64,000 bases of DNA from Neptunicoccus cionae (GTDB taxonomy: Bacteria > Pseudomonadota > Alphaproteobacteria > Rhodobacterales > Rhodobacteraceae), in assembly GCF_014643735.1 (NCBI RefSeq), contig NZ_BMKA01000001.1:124001-188000 (forward strand), in the 5' to 3' direction. The notes below the pieces were generated by a model, which saw nothing but the letters and a program-made list of their open reading frames with translations, had not been told where the DNA came from and made no database searches. Position numbers and translations under genes: made by a program. Positions 17,088 to 25,539 of this stretch are shown one piece after another. Each line of letters begins with the position of its first letter. Positions within the stretch are counted from its first letter, which is position 1.

Positions 17088-18743
17088 TTACCGTGTGAAC
17101 TTCTTGTATTTCACGCGGGTTGGTTCCAGCGCATTTGGTCCCAAGCGGCGGATTTTGTCTTCTTCGTAATCCGCAAAGTTGCCTTCAAACCATTCCACGT
17201 GGGCCTCGCCCTCGAATGCCAGAATATGCGTACAGATCCGGTCAAGGAAGAAACGGTCGTGGGAAATCACCACCGCGCAGCCTGCGAAATCCACCAGCGC
17301 GTCTTCAAGGGCGCGCAGGGTTTCCACGTCAAGGTCGTTGGTCGGTTCGTCAAGCAGCAGCACGTTGCCGCCTTCGCGTAGCAGTTTGGCCAGATGCACG
17401 CGGTTGCGTTCCCCGCCTGACAGCAGGTTCATGGTCTTTTGCTGGTCGCCGCCTTTGAAGTTGAATGCCGAGCAATAGGCCCGCGCGTTCATTTCCGCGT
17501 CACCCAGTTTGATGATGTCCTGAGAATCCGAAATCTCGGCCCAGACGGTTTTTGTGTCGTCCAGATTGTCGCGGGACTGGTCAACGTAGGACAGTTTCAC
17601 GGTGTCGCCGTAAGTGACCTCGCCGCTGTCGGGTTGTTCCTGACCAGTCAACATTTTGAACAGTGTGGATTTACCTGCACCGTTGGGGCCGATCACGCCC
17701 ACAATGCCACCCGGTGGCAGGGAGAACGACAGGTTCTCTACAAGGAGTTTATCGCCGTAGGCTTTGGAGAGGTTCTCCACCTCGATCACTTTGCCACCCA
17801 AGCGCGGGCCGTTTGGAATGACAATCTGTGCGCGGCTGATTTTTTCGCGTTCTGACTGGTTCGCCAGATCGTTATAGGCGTTGATCCGTGCTTTTTGTTT
17901 GGCCTGACGCGCCTTGGCGCCTTGGCGAATCCACTCAAGTTCCCGCTCCAGTGTTTTCTGGCGGGTCTTGTCGTCTTTTGCTTCATGGGCCAGACGTTTG
18001 GCTTTTTGTTCCAACCAAGAGGAATAGTTGCCCTCATAGGGGATGCCGCGACCACGGTCGAGTTCGAGAATCCAGGAGGTAATATCGTCGAGGAAGTAGC
18101 GGTCGTGGGTGACGATCAGGATGGTGCCCTTGTAATCCATCAGGTGCTTTTGCAGCCAAGCGATTGTTTCGGCATCAAGGTGGTTGGTCGGTTCGTCAAG
18201 CAGCAGCATGTCTGGCGCTTCGAGCAGCAGTTTACACAAGGCCACGCGACGGGCTTCACCACCGGACAGGGAAGACACAGCAGCGTCATCAGGCGGACAG
18301 CGCAAGGCCTCCATCGCGATGTCGATGCTGGCGTCCAGATTCCACAGGTCCTGGGCGTCGATCTGGTCTTGCAACTCGCCCATACGCTCGGCTGTTTCAT
18401 CCGAGTAGTTCATCGCCAGATCGTTGTATTCGTCCAGAATGGCCTTTTTGTCGGCCACTGCCAGCATCACGTTTTCACGCACGTTCAGGCTCTCGTCCAG
18501 CTTGGGTTCCTGTGGCAGATAGCCGACTTTGGCGCCTTCTGCGGACCAAGCCTCGCCGGTGAAATCCTTGTCGAGTCCGGCCATGATCTTCATCAGCGTG
18601 GATTTACCCGAGCCGTTGACGCCAACCACACCGATTTTTACACCGGGGAGGAAGGACAGGCGGATGTTCTCAAAGCATTTCTTGCCGCCCGGATAGGTTT
18701 TGGACACGCCGTCCATGTGGTAAACGTATTGGTAAGAAGCCAT
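17088..18743 (-). CDS. ettA: Energy-dependent translational throttle protein EttA (ABC-F)
   Basis: 551-residue cytoplasmic ABC-F ATPase from ATG 18743 (ASYQYVYHMDGVSKTYPGGK). Two ABC cassettes with Walker A GVNGSGKST and GPNGAGKST, signatures SLSGGEARRVALC and LLSGGERNRVHLAKLL, and LLLDEPTNHLD / LLLDEPTNDLD Walker B blocks. The inter-domain arm and linker (RLAHEAKDDKTRQKTLER onward) fit EttA. ABC-F proteins bind the ribosomal E site and gate translation by energy status. The start was placed where an AAGGGCG ribosome site precedes the conserved N-terminus. It ends 4 bases from the REP pair. Confidence 0.95.
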   Translation of the reverse strand: MASYQYVYHMDGVSKTYPGGKKCFENIRLSFLPGVKIGVVGVNGSGKSTLMKIMAGLDKDFTGEAWSAEGAKVGYLPQEPKLDESLNVRENVMLAVADKKAILDEYNDLAMNYSDETAERMGELQDQIDAQDLWNLDASIDIAMEALRCPPDDAAVSSLSGGEARRVALCKLLLEAPDMLLLDEPTNHLDAETIAWLQKHLMDYKGTILIVTHDRYFLDDITSWILELDRGRGIPYEGNYSSWLEQKAKRLAHEAKDDKTRQKTLERELEWIRQGAKARQAKQKARINAYNDLANQSEREKISRAQIVIPNGPRLGGKVIEVENLSKAYGDKLLVENLSFSLPPGGIVGVIGPNGAGKSTLFKMLTGQEQPDSGEVTYGDTVKLSYVDQSRDNLDDTKTVWAEISDSQDIIKLGDAEMNARAYCSAFNFKGGDQQKTMNLLSGGERNRVHLAKLLREGGNVLLLDEPTNDLDVETLRALEDALVDFAGCAVVISHDRFFLDRICTHILAFEGEAHVEWFEGNFADYEEDKIRRLGPNALEPTRVKYKKFTR

Positions 18744-18817
18744 CTGATCGCCCTTGCTACTGGTATCTGTCGTTTCGGTGTTCTTATCGAAGCGGGGCTT
18801 AGGGGGCAATGGGCGGG

Positions 18818-18849
18818 GTCGTGCTTTGTGGGTGTCGTGCTTTGTGGTT
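18818..18849. repeat. Short tandem repeat in the ettA upstream region
   Basis: Two adjacent 16-base units, GTCGTGCTTTGTGGGT and GTCGTGCTTTGTGGTT, differing at one position, about 75-105 bases upstream of ettA. A third unit begins (GTCG) and stops. No function is apparent. Confidence 0.6.
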
Positions 18850-18933
18850 GTCGCGTTTAAAGGGGGCGGCTTTGTCCGGCTTGCGTGCAGTTTCGCTGGA
18901 AACGGGCGGCGTTATCCCGTAACCACGCGGGCA

Positions 18934-19356
18934 ATGTATATATTACAGCATCATATCGCGCGATCTGCGCTGGTTCTATTGGCGCTTTGTCTGTTGTCAG
19001 CGGCGGCGCAGGCACAAGAGCCGCGCCGCGTGGAAACGGCGATTTGGGATCGGGTGAACACAAAGGCAATTACGGGGGGCCGGATATTGTTTAAAGGGCA
19101 GGAGATGCTGTTGGAAAACCTGACGTGTCCGGATGTGGATAAAACCGCCGGTCGGGATGCCAAGGCTTTGATGAACACCTTCCTGCGCCGCGCGGGACAT
19201 TTTGAATGCGACGTTGTGGAGTTGCCGGACAGCCGCCTGCGGGGGCGCTGCACGGTGGCAGAACGGCGCGGGCTGAAGGGCAGGAACCTTTCAACCGGTA
19301 TGGTGCAAAGCGGGTTATGTCACGCAGGCGACCGCACGAAAGGTCAGAACACGTGA
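18934..19356 (+). CDS. Exported staphylococcal-nuclease-like protein
   Basis: 140 residues from ATG 18934, chosen because it gives a signal peptide (hydrophobic SALVLLALCLLSAAAQAQ, cleavage near AQA-QEP). The mature part resembles an SNase/thermonuclease fold: GGRILFKGQEMLLENLTCPD, GRDAKALMNTFLRR, RLRGRCTVAERRG and GMVQSGLCHAGD align with the strand, helix and GR segments of that family. The usual DGDT aspartate is not visible, so catalytic activity is doubtful. Its stop overlaps the nadD start (GTGA), so the two are coupled. Confidence 0.6.
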   Translation: MYILQHHIARSALVLLALCLLSAAAQAQEPRRVETAIWDRVNTKAITGGRILFKGQEMLLENLTCPDVDKTAGRDAKALMNTFLRRAGHFECDVVELPDSRLRGRCTVAERRGLKGRNLSTGMVQSGLCHAGDRTKGQNT

Positions 19357-20006
19357 CGAAACAGGCGCATTTTCCTTTGGCGACTGCTGGCCAGCGTATC
19401 GGGCTTCTTGGCGGTTCCTTTGATCCGCCCCATCAGGGACATTTGCACATCTCGCGCTGGGCGCTGAAGTCTTTCGGGCTGGACCGGGTGTGGTGGATGG
19501 TCAGTCCGGGCAATCCGTTAAAGGCGCGCGGCCCTGCGTCAATGGGGCGGCGGCTGGAAGCCTGTCGCGCCCTCGCGGATGATCCGCGCATGGTTGTCAC
19601 GGATATAGAATCGCACCTTGGGACCCGCTACACGGCGGCCACGTTGCAAGCCCTGCTGCCCCGCTATCGCGGTGCGCGGTTTGTCTGGTTGATGGGCGCG
19701 GATAATCTGGCAGAGTTTCATCGCTGGAAGGATTGGGACTGGATCATGGAGGCCCTGCCCATTGGTGTGTTGGGTCGTCCCGGAGAGCAACTGGCCGCGG
19801 GGTGTTCTCCGGCTGCAAGGCGCTATCGCAATTACCGCCTGCAGGCCCGCCGCGCCGAAGCACTGCCGTTTCGGGAGGCGCCGTGTTGGTCCTTGCTGAC
19901 CGGACCAATGGTGCGCCTGTCGAGCACGCAGATCCGTGCGCAGGGGGACTGGCCCACATCTGCAGGGGGCGTGCCAAGCTCTGGCAAAACATCGCCGGAA
20001 ACCTAG
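19353..20006 (+). CDS. nadD: Nicotinate-nucleotide adenylyltransferase NadD
   Basis: 217-residue cytoplasmic enzyme that adenylylates nicotinate mononucleotide in NAD synthesis. The nucleotidyltransferase motif GGSFDPPHQGHLHIS starts near residue 20 and the C-terminal SSTQIRAQG (S-x-T-x2-R) is intact; WLMGADNLAEFHRW is typical of NadD. The GTG at 19353 overlaps the upstream stop and gives the normal length. Orientation and neighbours (nuclease-like, then dacB) suggest a small housekeeping operon. Confidence 0.94.
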   Translation: MTKQAHFPLATAGQRIGLLGGSFDPPHQGHLHISRWALKSFGLDRVWWMVSPGNPLKARGPASMGRRLEACRALADDPRMVVTDIESHLGTRYTAATLQALLPRYRGARFVWLMGADNLAEFHRWKDWDWIMEALPIGVLGRPGEQLAAGCSPAARRYRNYRLQARRAEALPFREAPCWSLLTGPMVRLSSTQIRAQGDWPTSAGGVPSSGKTSPET

Positions 20007-20081
20007 GCCTCCACCTTGTCGGGGCGTGCCTGACGCCCTAAGCTTTGGGGTGAACAAGCCCAGATTAATGTGACCCCTTAT

Positions 20082-21581
20082 ATGTTGACCCGTCGTTTCT
20101 TTATTACTGCCATGCTGGCCTCCGCTGCGGTTCCTGCACTGGCCTCCGCTCCGCTGACATCTCCGCGTCCCCACCATCGCCCTTTGCGCGGTGCGCAAAA
20201 GGTTAAGGCGGCCAGCCCACGCGCTTCGATCGCCGATATTGTGCAAGGGGCCGGTCTGTCTGGCGAAGTCAGCATTTTAGTGTCTGACAGTCAGGGGCGG
20301 GTGCTCGAATCCTATACACCGGACAGGGACTTGCCACCGGCCAGTGTTACCAAATCTGTCACCGCCCTTTACGCCCTGCAACATCTGGGAGCAAACCACC
20401 GCTTTGCCACCAGCCTGATCACCACCGGTCCGGTGTCCGGTGGTATCGTTCAAGGGGATGTGATCCTTGCAGGGGGCGGTGATCCTCATCTTGATACGGA
20501 CGGGCTGGCCAGTCTTGCGGACAAGTTGCGTGCGGCGGGTATTACCGGCGTGACGGGGCGCTTTCGCGTTTACAGTGGTGCTTTGCCCTATCAGCAGAGC
20601 ATCGATCCACAGCAGCCCGATCACGTGGGATATAATCCGGCCGTGTCGGGGCTGAACCTGAACTTCAATCGCGTGTATTTCGAATGGAAACGGCAGGGCA
20701 ACGGTTATGCCACCACGATGGATGCGCGCACCAACAAGTACCGCCCTGCGGTGCGCGGCATCCGTGTTGGGATTGTGAACCGGCAGGGGCCACTGTTTAC
20801 CTATAAGAAGTCCACCAAGAACGAGGATTGGACCGTCATGCGCGGTGCTCTTGGCAAAGGCGGCGGGCGCTGGCTGCCTGTGCGGGAGATCGACGCCTAT
20901 GTGGGTGAAGTGTTCCGCGGTCTGGCGGCGCAAAAAGGCGTGCGCCTTCCCGAAGCCACCTCGACCAACCGGCTGCAAAACGGCACTGTTGTCGCACAGG
21001 AAGTCAGCGCGCCGTTGCAGGCTCAGGTAAAGGGGATGCTGAAATATTCCACCAACCTCACCGCCGAGGTCACAGGTCTGGCCACCACACGCAAACGGGG
21101 GAGTGCCGTGCGCAATCTGGCCGGTTCCGCGCGGGAGATGAGTAGTTGGGTTGAGAAGGCCTACGGGGTGAATGGGGTGAAGTTTGTGGATCACTCCGGT
21201 TTGGGGGATGATTCACGGGTGAACGCACAACAGATGGTGCAAATTTTGGCTCGGTCGGGCTGGAACGGGCCGCTGCGTCCGTTGCTTAAGGAAATAAAAC
21301 TGGTGAACTCCAAAGGTCGTTCCGCGCCGATTGACGGGGTCACGGTGCTGGCCAAAACCGGTACGCTGAACTTCGCCAGTGCGCTAGCTGGTTTCATTGA
21401 TGCCCCCAACGGTCAAAAGCTGACCTTTGCGATCTTTACGGCGGATATGAAGCGGCGGTCCCAGATCAGCCGCGCCAATCGGGAACGGCCGGAGGGCGGA
21501 CGGGCATGGCGTAAGCGGTCTAAGGGGATGCAGCAGAAACTGCTGCGGCACTGGGCGCTGGAATACGGGGTCGGATCGTAG
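20082..21581 (+). CDS. dacB: D-alanyl-D-alanine carboxypeptidase/endopeptidase (PBP4, DacB family)
   Basis: 499-residue exported penicillin-binding protein of the S13 family. The N-terminus LTRRFFITAMLASAAVPALA has an RR pair and may be a Tat signal. Active-site motifs: Ser88-Val-Thr-Lys91 (in PPASVTKSV), SGLN near residue 190, and KTG in LAKTGTLNFASALAGF near 425. It trims peptidoglycan stem peptides in the periplasm. A GTG at 20070 is an in-frame alternative start; neither start has a strong ribosome site. It follows nadD after 75 bases. Confidence 0.93.
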   Translation: MLTRRFFITAMLASAAVPALASAPLTSPRPHHRPLRGAQKVKAASPRASIADIVQGAGLSGEVSILVSDSQGRVLESYTPDRDLPPASVTKSVTALYALQHLGANHRFATSLITTGPVSGGIVQGDVILAGGGDPHLDTDGLASLADKLRAAGITGVTGRFRVYSGALPYQQSIDPQQPDHVGYNPAVSGLNLNFNRVYFEWKRQGNGYATTMDARTNKYRPAVRGIRVGIVNRQGPLFTYKKSTKNEDWTVMRGALGKGGGRWLPVREIDAYVGEVFRGLAAQKGVRLPEATSTNRLQNGTVVAQEVSAPLQAQVKGMLKYSTNLTAEVTGLATTRKRGSAVRNLAGSAREMSSWVEKAYGVNGVKFVDHSGLGDDSRVNAQQMVQILARSGWNGPLRPLLKEIKLVNSKGRSAPIDGVTVLAKTGTLNFASALAGFIDAPNGQKLTFAIFTADMKRRSQISRANRERPEGGRAWRKRSKGMQQKLLRHWALEYGVGS

Positions 21582-21596
21582 GGGCAGGCGCGCGCG

Positions 21597-22649
21597 CTAC
21601 TTGCGCTGTTTTTTCAGTTTTTTGGCCTGACGGATCACTTTGGCGAGTGCCTTGTCCGACGCATTGCGCTGGGCGAGCGCGGCCGTGTTGATCTGATCTT
21701 CTGTATGTAGCTTGCGCCAGCGGTCCAGTCGCGGGGCGTCGATTTCGCCGGTTTCAAGGGCGGCGCGAATGGCGCACCCCGGTTCGGTTTCATGGGCACA
21801 ATCGCGGAATTTGCATTGCTGGGTCAGCGCGTGGATATCCGCAAATAAATCTGCGACACCCGAAGCAGCCTCGGTCAGTTGCAGCTCTCTCATGCCGGGC
21901 GTATCCAGCACCGCGCAGCCGTTGGGGATAAAATGTAGCTGCCGCTTGGTGGTGGTGTGACGTCCCTTCGCATCGTCTTCGCGGATCTCTTGCGTCTCAA
22001 TGCGTAGCGTGCTCGACAGGGCATTCGTCAGGGTGGATTTTCCCACACCGGAAGAACCCAGAAACGCCACCGTTTGTCCCGCCTTACACCACGGCGCCAG
22101 CAATTGCGCCGGTTCTTCGCCCCGCGCATCAAGGGTCAGGACCGGCACCAGATCAGAAATGGCCCTGGCGCTGTCCACATATGTTTCCGGCGTGTCGCAC
22201 AGGTCTGCTTTGGTCAGCACCAGCACCGGCGCAACCCCCGCTTCAAGGGTCAGCGCGATATAGCGTTCCAGCCGCGCCACGTTGAAATCCTGATTGCAAG
22301 ACGTGACGATAAACGCCGTATCCAGATTGGCCGCAATCAACTGGGCAGAGCGGTCGTGCCCCGCTGCACGGCGCTTCACAAGGCTTTTACGGTCGAGAAC
22401 CACGCTCGCGGTGGGCAGTTCGCTGTCAAACAACAGCCAGTCCCCGACGGTGGCTTCCGGTCCGGGCGGGATCAGCGCATCGATAGTTTCACCGCGCACC
22501 CGCAGCCCGTTGCGGTGGACTTCTGTGACGCGCACCGGCGGCGTCTTTTCCATTTCGTCGGTGTCGGTCTGCTGGGCAAAAAAGTTCTGCCAGCCGAGCC
22601 TCGTCAGGGTTAGGGTATCTAAAGTGTTCAGGGGATTATCCGGTGTCAT
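21597..22649 (-). CDS. rsgA: Ribosome small-subunit GTPase RsgA
   Basis: 350-residue circularly permuted GTPase that assists late 30S maturation. Order of motifs G4 (LTKADL, about 155), G1 (GSSGVGKST, about 208) and G3 (DTPGMREL, about 255), followed by the zinc cluster CKFRDCAHETEPGC and a basic C-terminal tail, identifies RsgA (YjeQ). An OB-fold precedes the GTPase. It is convergent with dacB, 15 bases apart. Confidence 0.95.
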   Translation of the reverse strand: MTPDNPLNTLDTLTLTRLGWQNFFAQQTDTDEMEKTPPVRVTEVHRNGLRVRGETIDALIPPGPEATVGDWLLFDSELPTASVVLDRKSLVKRRAAGHDRSAQLIAANLDTAFIVTSCNQDFNVARLERYIALTLEAGVAPVLVLTKADLCDTPETYVDSARAISDLVPVLTLDARGEEPAQLLAPWCKAGQTVAFLGSSGVGKSTLTNALSSTLRIETQEIREDDAKGRHTTTKRQLHFIPNGCAVLDTPGMRELQLTEAASGVADLFADIHALTQQCKFRDCAHETEPGCAIRAALETGEIDAPRLDRWRKLHTEDQINTAALAQRNASDKALAKVIRQAKKLKKQRK

Positions 22650-22759
22650 TGGATGTGTTTCATGGTCTGGACCTGTTCGGAACTGCGCGGCAGCAGGGGC
22701 GGCGTCAGGTTCCCCATCTGGCAGAACATGAAATCTCCGTTGTTTGCTGGCTGGATTTT

Positions 22760-22805
22760 AGAAGGCCGCCACAGTTTAGGCAAGCCTGTTACAGTGGGGC
22801 CTTCT
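22760..22805. repeat. Nested inverted repeat upstream of rsgA and the hpsN paralogue
   Basis: AGAAGGCC (22760-22767) pairs with GGCCTTCT (22798-22805), extendable by CCAC/GTGG with one bulged base. Inside the loop a second small hairpin AGGC-AA-GCCT (22778-22787) can form. It lies between divergently transcribed rsgA and hpsN-like genes and could be a regulatory structure or the 3' end of a short transcript. Confidence 0.45.
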
Positions 22806-22895
22806 ATGGAGGGATTGTGATGCGCCAAGGGAGGGGAAAGCCAGTTTCGGATTTCCCCAAACTCCGGCAAATTTCTTGATTTAATGTGGTGACTT

Positions 22896-22904
22896 GGTCA
22901 GACC
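22896..22904. promoter_or_regulatory. GntR-type half-site palindrome upstream of the hpsN paralogue
   Basis: GGTCAGACC, within TTGGTCAGACCT, resembles GntR/FadR-family operators (GGT-N3-ACC). It lies 29 bases before the ATG at 22933. No GntR gene is in the window, so the match is suggestive only. Confidence 0.3.
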
Positions 22905-22932
22905 TCTTAAAAAACATCAAGGGAGCCGGAAC

Positions 22933-24240
22933 ATGGCGCGTGTTTATTTGAAGAAAGCCGAAAAGACTGCTAAAACGGACAGTGCCTCTGTGCAGCACAC
23001 GGTGCAAACGATCCTTGATGATATTGAACAGGGCGGCGAGGCAGCGGCCAAAAGCTATGCGCTGAAGTTCGACAAATATGACGGCCCGATGGTTCTGGAT
23101 GCAGCGGCCATTGCCGCAGCGGCGGATAAAGTTCCGCAAAAGCTGAAAGCCGACATCGCCTTCGCCCATGAAAACATCCGCAAGTTTGCCGAAGCGCAAA
23201 GAGGTTCGATGCAGGATTTCGAAATGGAAGTGCGTCCCGGCCTGATCGAAGGCCAGCGGACGATTCCGGTTCGTGCGGCAGGCTGCTATGTGCCGGGCGG
23301 GCGTTACTCTCATATTGCCAGCGCGATGATGACTGTGACCACCGCCAAAGTGGCAGGGGTGCAGAATATTAGCGTGTGTTCGCCACCGCAGGGGGATGCA
23401 GGGATCGCGCCGGCGATTATCTATGCGGCCCATTTGTGCGGCGCTGATAATATCCTGTCTATGGGCGGCGTGCAGGGTGTTGCCGCCATGACCTTTGGTC
23501 TGTTCGATTTGCCCAAGGCGGATATTATCGTCGGGCCGGGGAACCAGTTCGTAGCCGAGGCAAAGCGCATTTTGTTCGGGCGTGTGGGCATCGACATGAT
23601 CGCAGGACCAACGGACAGCCTAATCCTTGCTGATGGTGCGGCGGATGCGGAAATCGTGGCGGTGGATTTGGTCAGTCAGGCGGAGCACGGCTATAACTCT
23701 CCGGTCTGGCTGGTGACGGATGATGAAACACTGGCGAAAACCGTGATGGACCGCGTTCCAGAGCTGATCGCGAATTTGCCGGAACTCAACCGCGAAAACG
23801 CAACCGCTGCGTGGCGCGACTATGCCGAGGTGATCATCTGCGCCGACCGTGAAGAAATGGCGGCCACGTCGGATGACTATGCGCCGGAACATCTGACCGT
23901 GCAGGCGGCGGATCTTGATTGGTGGCTGGAGCGGTTGCAGTGTTATGGATCGCTGTTTCTGGGGGAGGAGACAACCGTGTCTTACGGGGATAAAGCGTCC
24001 GGTACAAACCACGTGCTGCCCACTTCGGGATCGGCGCGCTATACCGGCGGGCTTAGCGTCCACAAGTATATGAAAGTGGTCACATGGCAGCGCGCCACGC
24101 GGGACGGGGCCAAGCAGGTCGCCGAGGCCACAGCACGGATTTCACGGTTGGAAGGTATGGAAGGCCACGCCCGCGCCGCCGATGTGCGGTTGCACAAATA
24201 CTACCCCGACGAGTCCTTTGATCTGAGCGGAACTGCCTGA
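22933..24240 (+). CDS. HpsN paralogue: sulfopropanediol 3-dehydrogenase-like (HisD family)
   Basis: 435-residue zinc-dependent NAD dehydrogenase of the histidinol dehydrogenase family. It is co-linear, without gaps, with the HpsN at 39658-40965 and most positions match by eye. HisD-type zinc and catalytic residues are all present: Gln249, His252 (SQAEHG), Glu319-His320 (PEHL), Asp353 (GDKASGTNH) and His412 (EGHARAADV). It should oxidise a primary alcohol to a carboxylate with two NAD, DHPS being the known substrate of HpsN. No histidine genes are near, which argues against HisD. ATG 22933 has GGGAG upstream. Whether the substrate is DHPS or an analogue is open. Confidence 0.88.
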   Translation: MARVYLKKAEKTAKTDSASVQHTVQTILDDIEQGGEAAAKSYALKFDKYDGPMVLDAAAIAAAADKVPQKLKADIAFAHENIRKFAEAQRGSMQDFEMEVRPGLIEGQRTIPVRAAGCYVPGGRYSHIASAMMTVTTAKVAGVQNISVCSPPQGDAGIAPAIIYAAHLCGADNILSMGGVQGVAAMTFGLFDLPKADIIVGPGNQFVAEAKRILFGRVGIDMIAGPTDSLILADGAADAEIVAVDLVSQAEHGYNSPVWLVTDDETLAKTVMDRVPELIANLPELNRENATAAWRDYAEVIICADREEMAATSDDYAPEHLTVQAADLDWWLERLQCYGSLFLGEETTVSYGDKASGTNHVLPTSGSARYTGGLSVHKYMKVVTWQRATRDGAKQVAEATARISRLEGMEGHARAADVRLHKYYPDESFDLSGTA

Positions 24241-24242
24241 TC

Positions 24243-25229
24243 ATGCGCGCCCTTGTCTATACCGGTCCTCAAACGCTGGAAATGCAGGACAGGACGGATT
24301 TGACTGCTACGGGCGATGACAACCTGATCCGCGTGGATGCGGTGGGGATTTGCGGCTCTGACATGCACGCCTATCTTGGCCACGATGAACGCCGTCCCGC
24401 GCCGCTGATCCTTGGGCATGAGGCCGCTGGATTGGTGCTTGAAGGGCCAATGGCCGGGCAAAGGGTTACAGTGAATCCGCTGGTCACTTGTGGGACCTGC
24501 GGGTTGTGCCAACAGCAGCGCGAGAACCTTTGCACCCACCGACAGATCATTTCTATGGCGCCGCGACAGGGGGCCTTTGCCCAGCAGCTTGTGATGCCGA
24601 GCCGGAACCTTGTGCCCGTGCCGGATGCCGTGTCCATCGATTACGCCGCCTTGGCGGAACCGCTGGCGGTGTGCTGGCACGGGGCGCGTTTGGGACAGGA
24701 GGCGCTGTTTGGCCCGCTTGATCAGGCACGCTGTCTCGTGCAGGGCGGCGGGGCAATCGGTGTCGGAACTGCCCTTGCGCTGCGGGCGATGGGCGCGAAG
24801 GACGTTACCATTGTCGAACCGAACCTGAAGCGCCACACTGTGTTGCAAAGTATCGGGGACTTCGCCGTGCTTGATCCTGCCGGTGTTTCTGGCGCGTTCG
24901 ATCTGGTGGTGGATTGCGTCGGGATCAGCCACACCCGCCGCGCGGCCAGTGCACTGGTGCAGGCTGGAGGGGTGATCGTGCATATCGGTCTTGGCGATTC
25001 AGAACAGGGGCTCGACACCCGCCGCCTGACCTTGCAGGAGATTACCTTTATCGGCACCTACACCTATACCGCGCAGGATTTTCGCGACACGGCGCAGGGG
25101 ATATACGACGGTATATTCGGTGCGTTGGACTGGGCCGAGCATCGCGCCTTGAAAGATGGCGCTGCGGCCTTTGCAGAGATACTGGACGGCAAGGTCGCCG
25201 CCCCCAAAGTCATCCTGCATCCCTATTAA
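24243..25229 (+). CDS. HpsP paralogue: zinc-dependent alcohol dehydrogenase
   Basis: 328-residue medium-chain dehydrogenase. Catalytic-zinc region GICGSDMHAYLGHD and GHEAAG, structural-zinc lobe CGTCGLCQQQRENLC (four Cys), Rossmann GGGAIGVG near residue 168. It matches the HpsP at 41728-42708 closely, including HAYLGHDERRPAPLILGHE and TLQEITFIGTYTYTA. HpsP oxidises one enantiomer of DHPS at C2. It starts 2 bases after the HpsN-like gene. An HpsO (SDR) partner is missing from this copy of the module. Confidence 0.87.
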   Translation: MRALVYTGPQTLEMQDRTDLTATGDDNLIRVDAVGICGSDMHAYLGHDERRPAPLILGHEAAGLVLEGPMAGQRVTVNPLVTCGTCGLCQQQRENLCTHRQIISMAPRQGAFAQQLVMPSRNLVPVPDAVSIDYAALAEPLAVCWHGARLGQEALFGPLDQARCLVQGGGAIGVGTALALRAMGAKDVTIVEPNLKRHTVLQSIGDFAVLDPAGVSGAFDLVVDCVGISHTRRAASALVQAGGVIVHIGLGDSEQGLDTRRLTLQEITFIGTYTYTAQDFRDTAQGIYDGIFGALDWAEHRALKDGAAAFAEILDGKVAAPKVILHPY

Positions 25230-25293
25230 TATTGCGCAGCAGGAGCCTGACGGTTAAGCCTGCGGGTCTGACCGCAACCACAGGACATCCGCG

Positions 25294-25527
25294 ATGAGCA
25301 AGCAACACTGGATCACGATTTTTGAAGTTGGCGGTTCGGTTCTGGCGATGGTTTATGCGCTGCTGATCGCCTCCAACACCGGAAACGAACTGCTCGGCTT
25401 TTCGCTTTTGCTGGTCTCGGCGCTGTTGTTTGCGGCGTGGGGCTATATTGATCGGCGCTGGGCGTTCTTTGCCTTGCAGTTCTTCTACGCCGCTTCGGCA
25501 ATCATCGGTTTGGTCCGCTGGGCGTGA
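25294..25527 (+). CDS. Small membrane protein
   Basis: 77 residues with three hydrophobic segments (about 10-28, 33-50, 57-75) and a short charged loop YIDRRW between the last two. It resembles the small CBU_0592-type membrane proteins in size and layout, but I cannot assign a function. It follows the HpsP paralogue after 64 bases on the same strand and converges with the IclR gene. Confidence 0.65.
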   Translation: MSKQHWITIFEVGGSVLAMVYALLIASNTGNELLGFSLLLVSALLFAAWGYIDRRWAFFALQFFYAASAIIGLVRWA

Positions 25528-25539
25528 CGCGCGGTTCGG

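Noticed and set aside
18754-18933. N-terminal extension of the SNase-like protein
   Set aside because: The extension would run through the ettA promoter and tandem repeat and would bury the signal peptide at residue 61.
22933-24240. Histidinol dehydrogenase for histidine biosynthesis (also for 39658-40965)
   Set aside because: Both are HisD-family proteins, but the TRAP, hpsO, hpsP and comDE context and the absence of his genes fit the sulfopropanediol enzyme HpsN.
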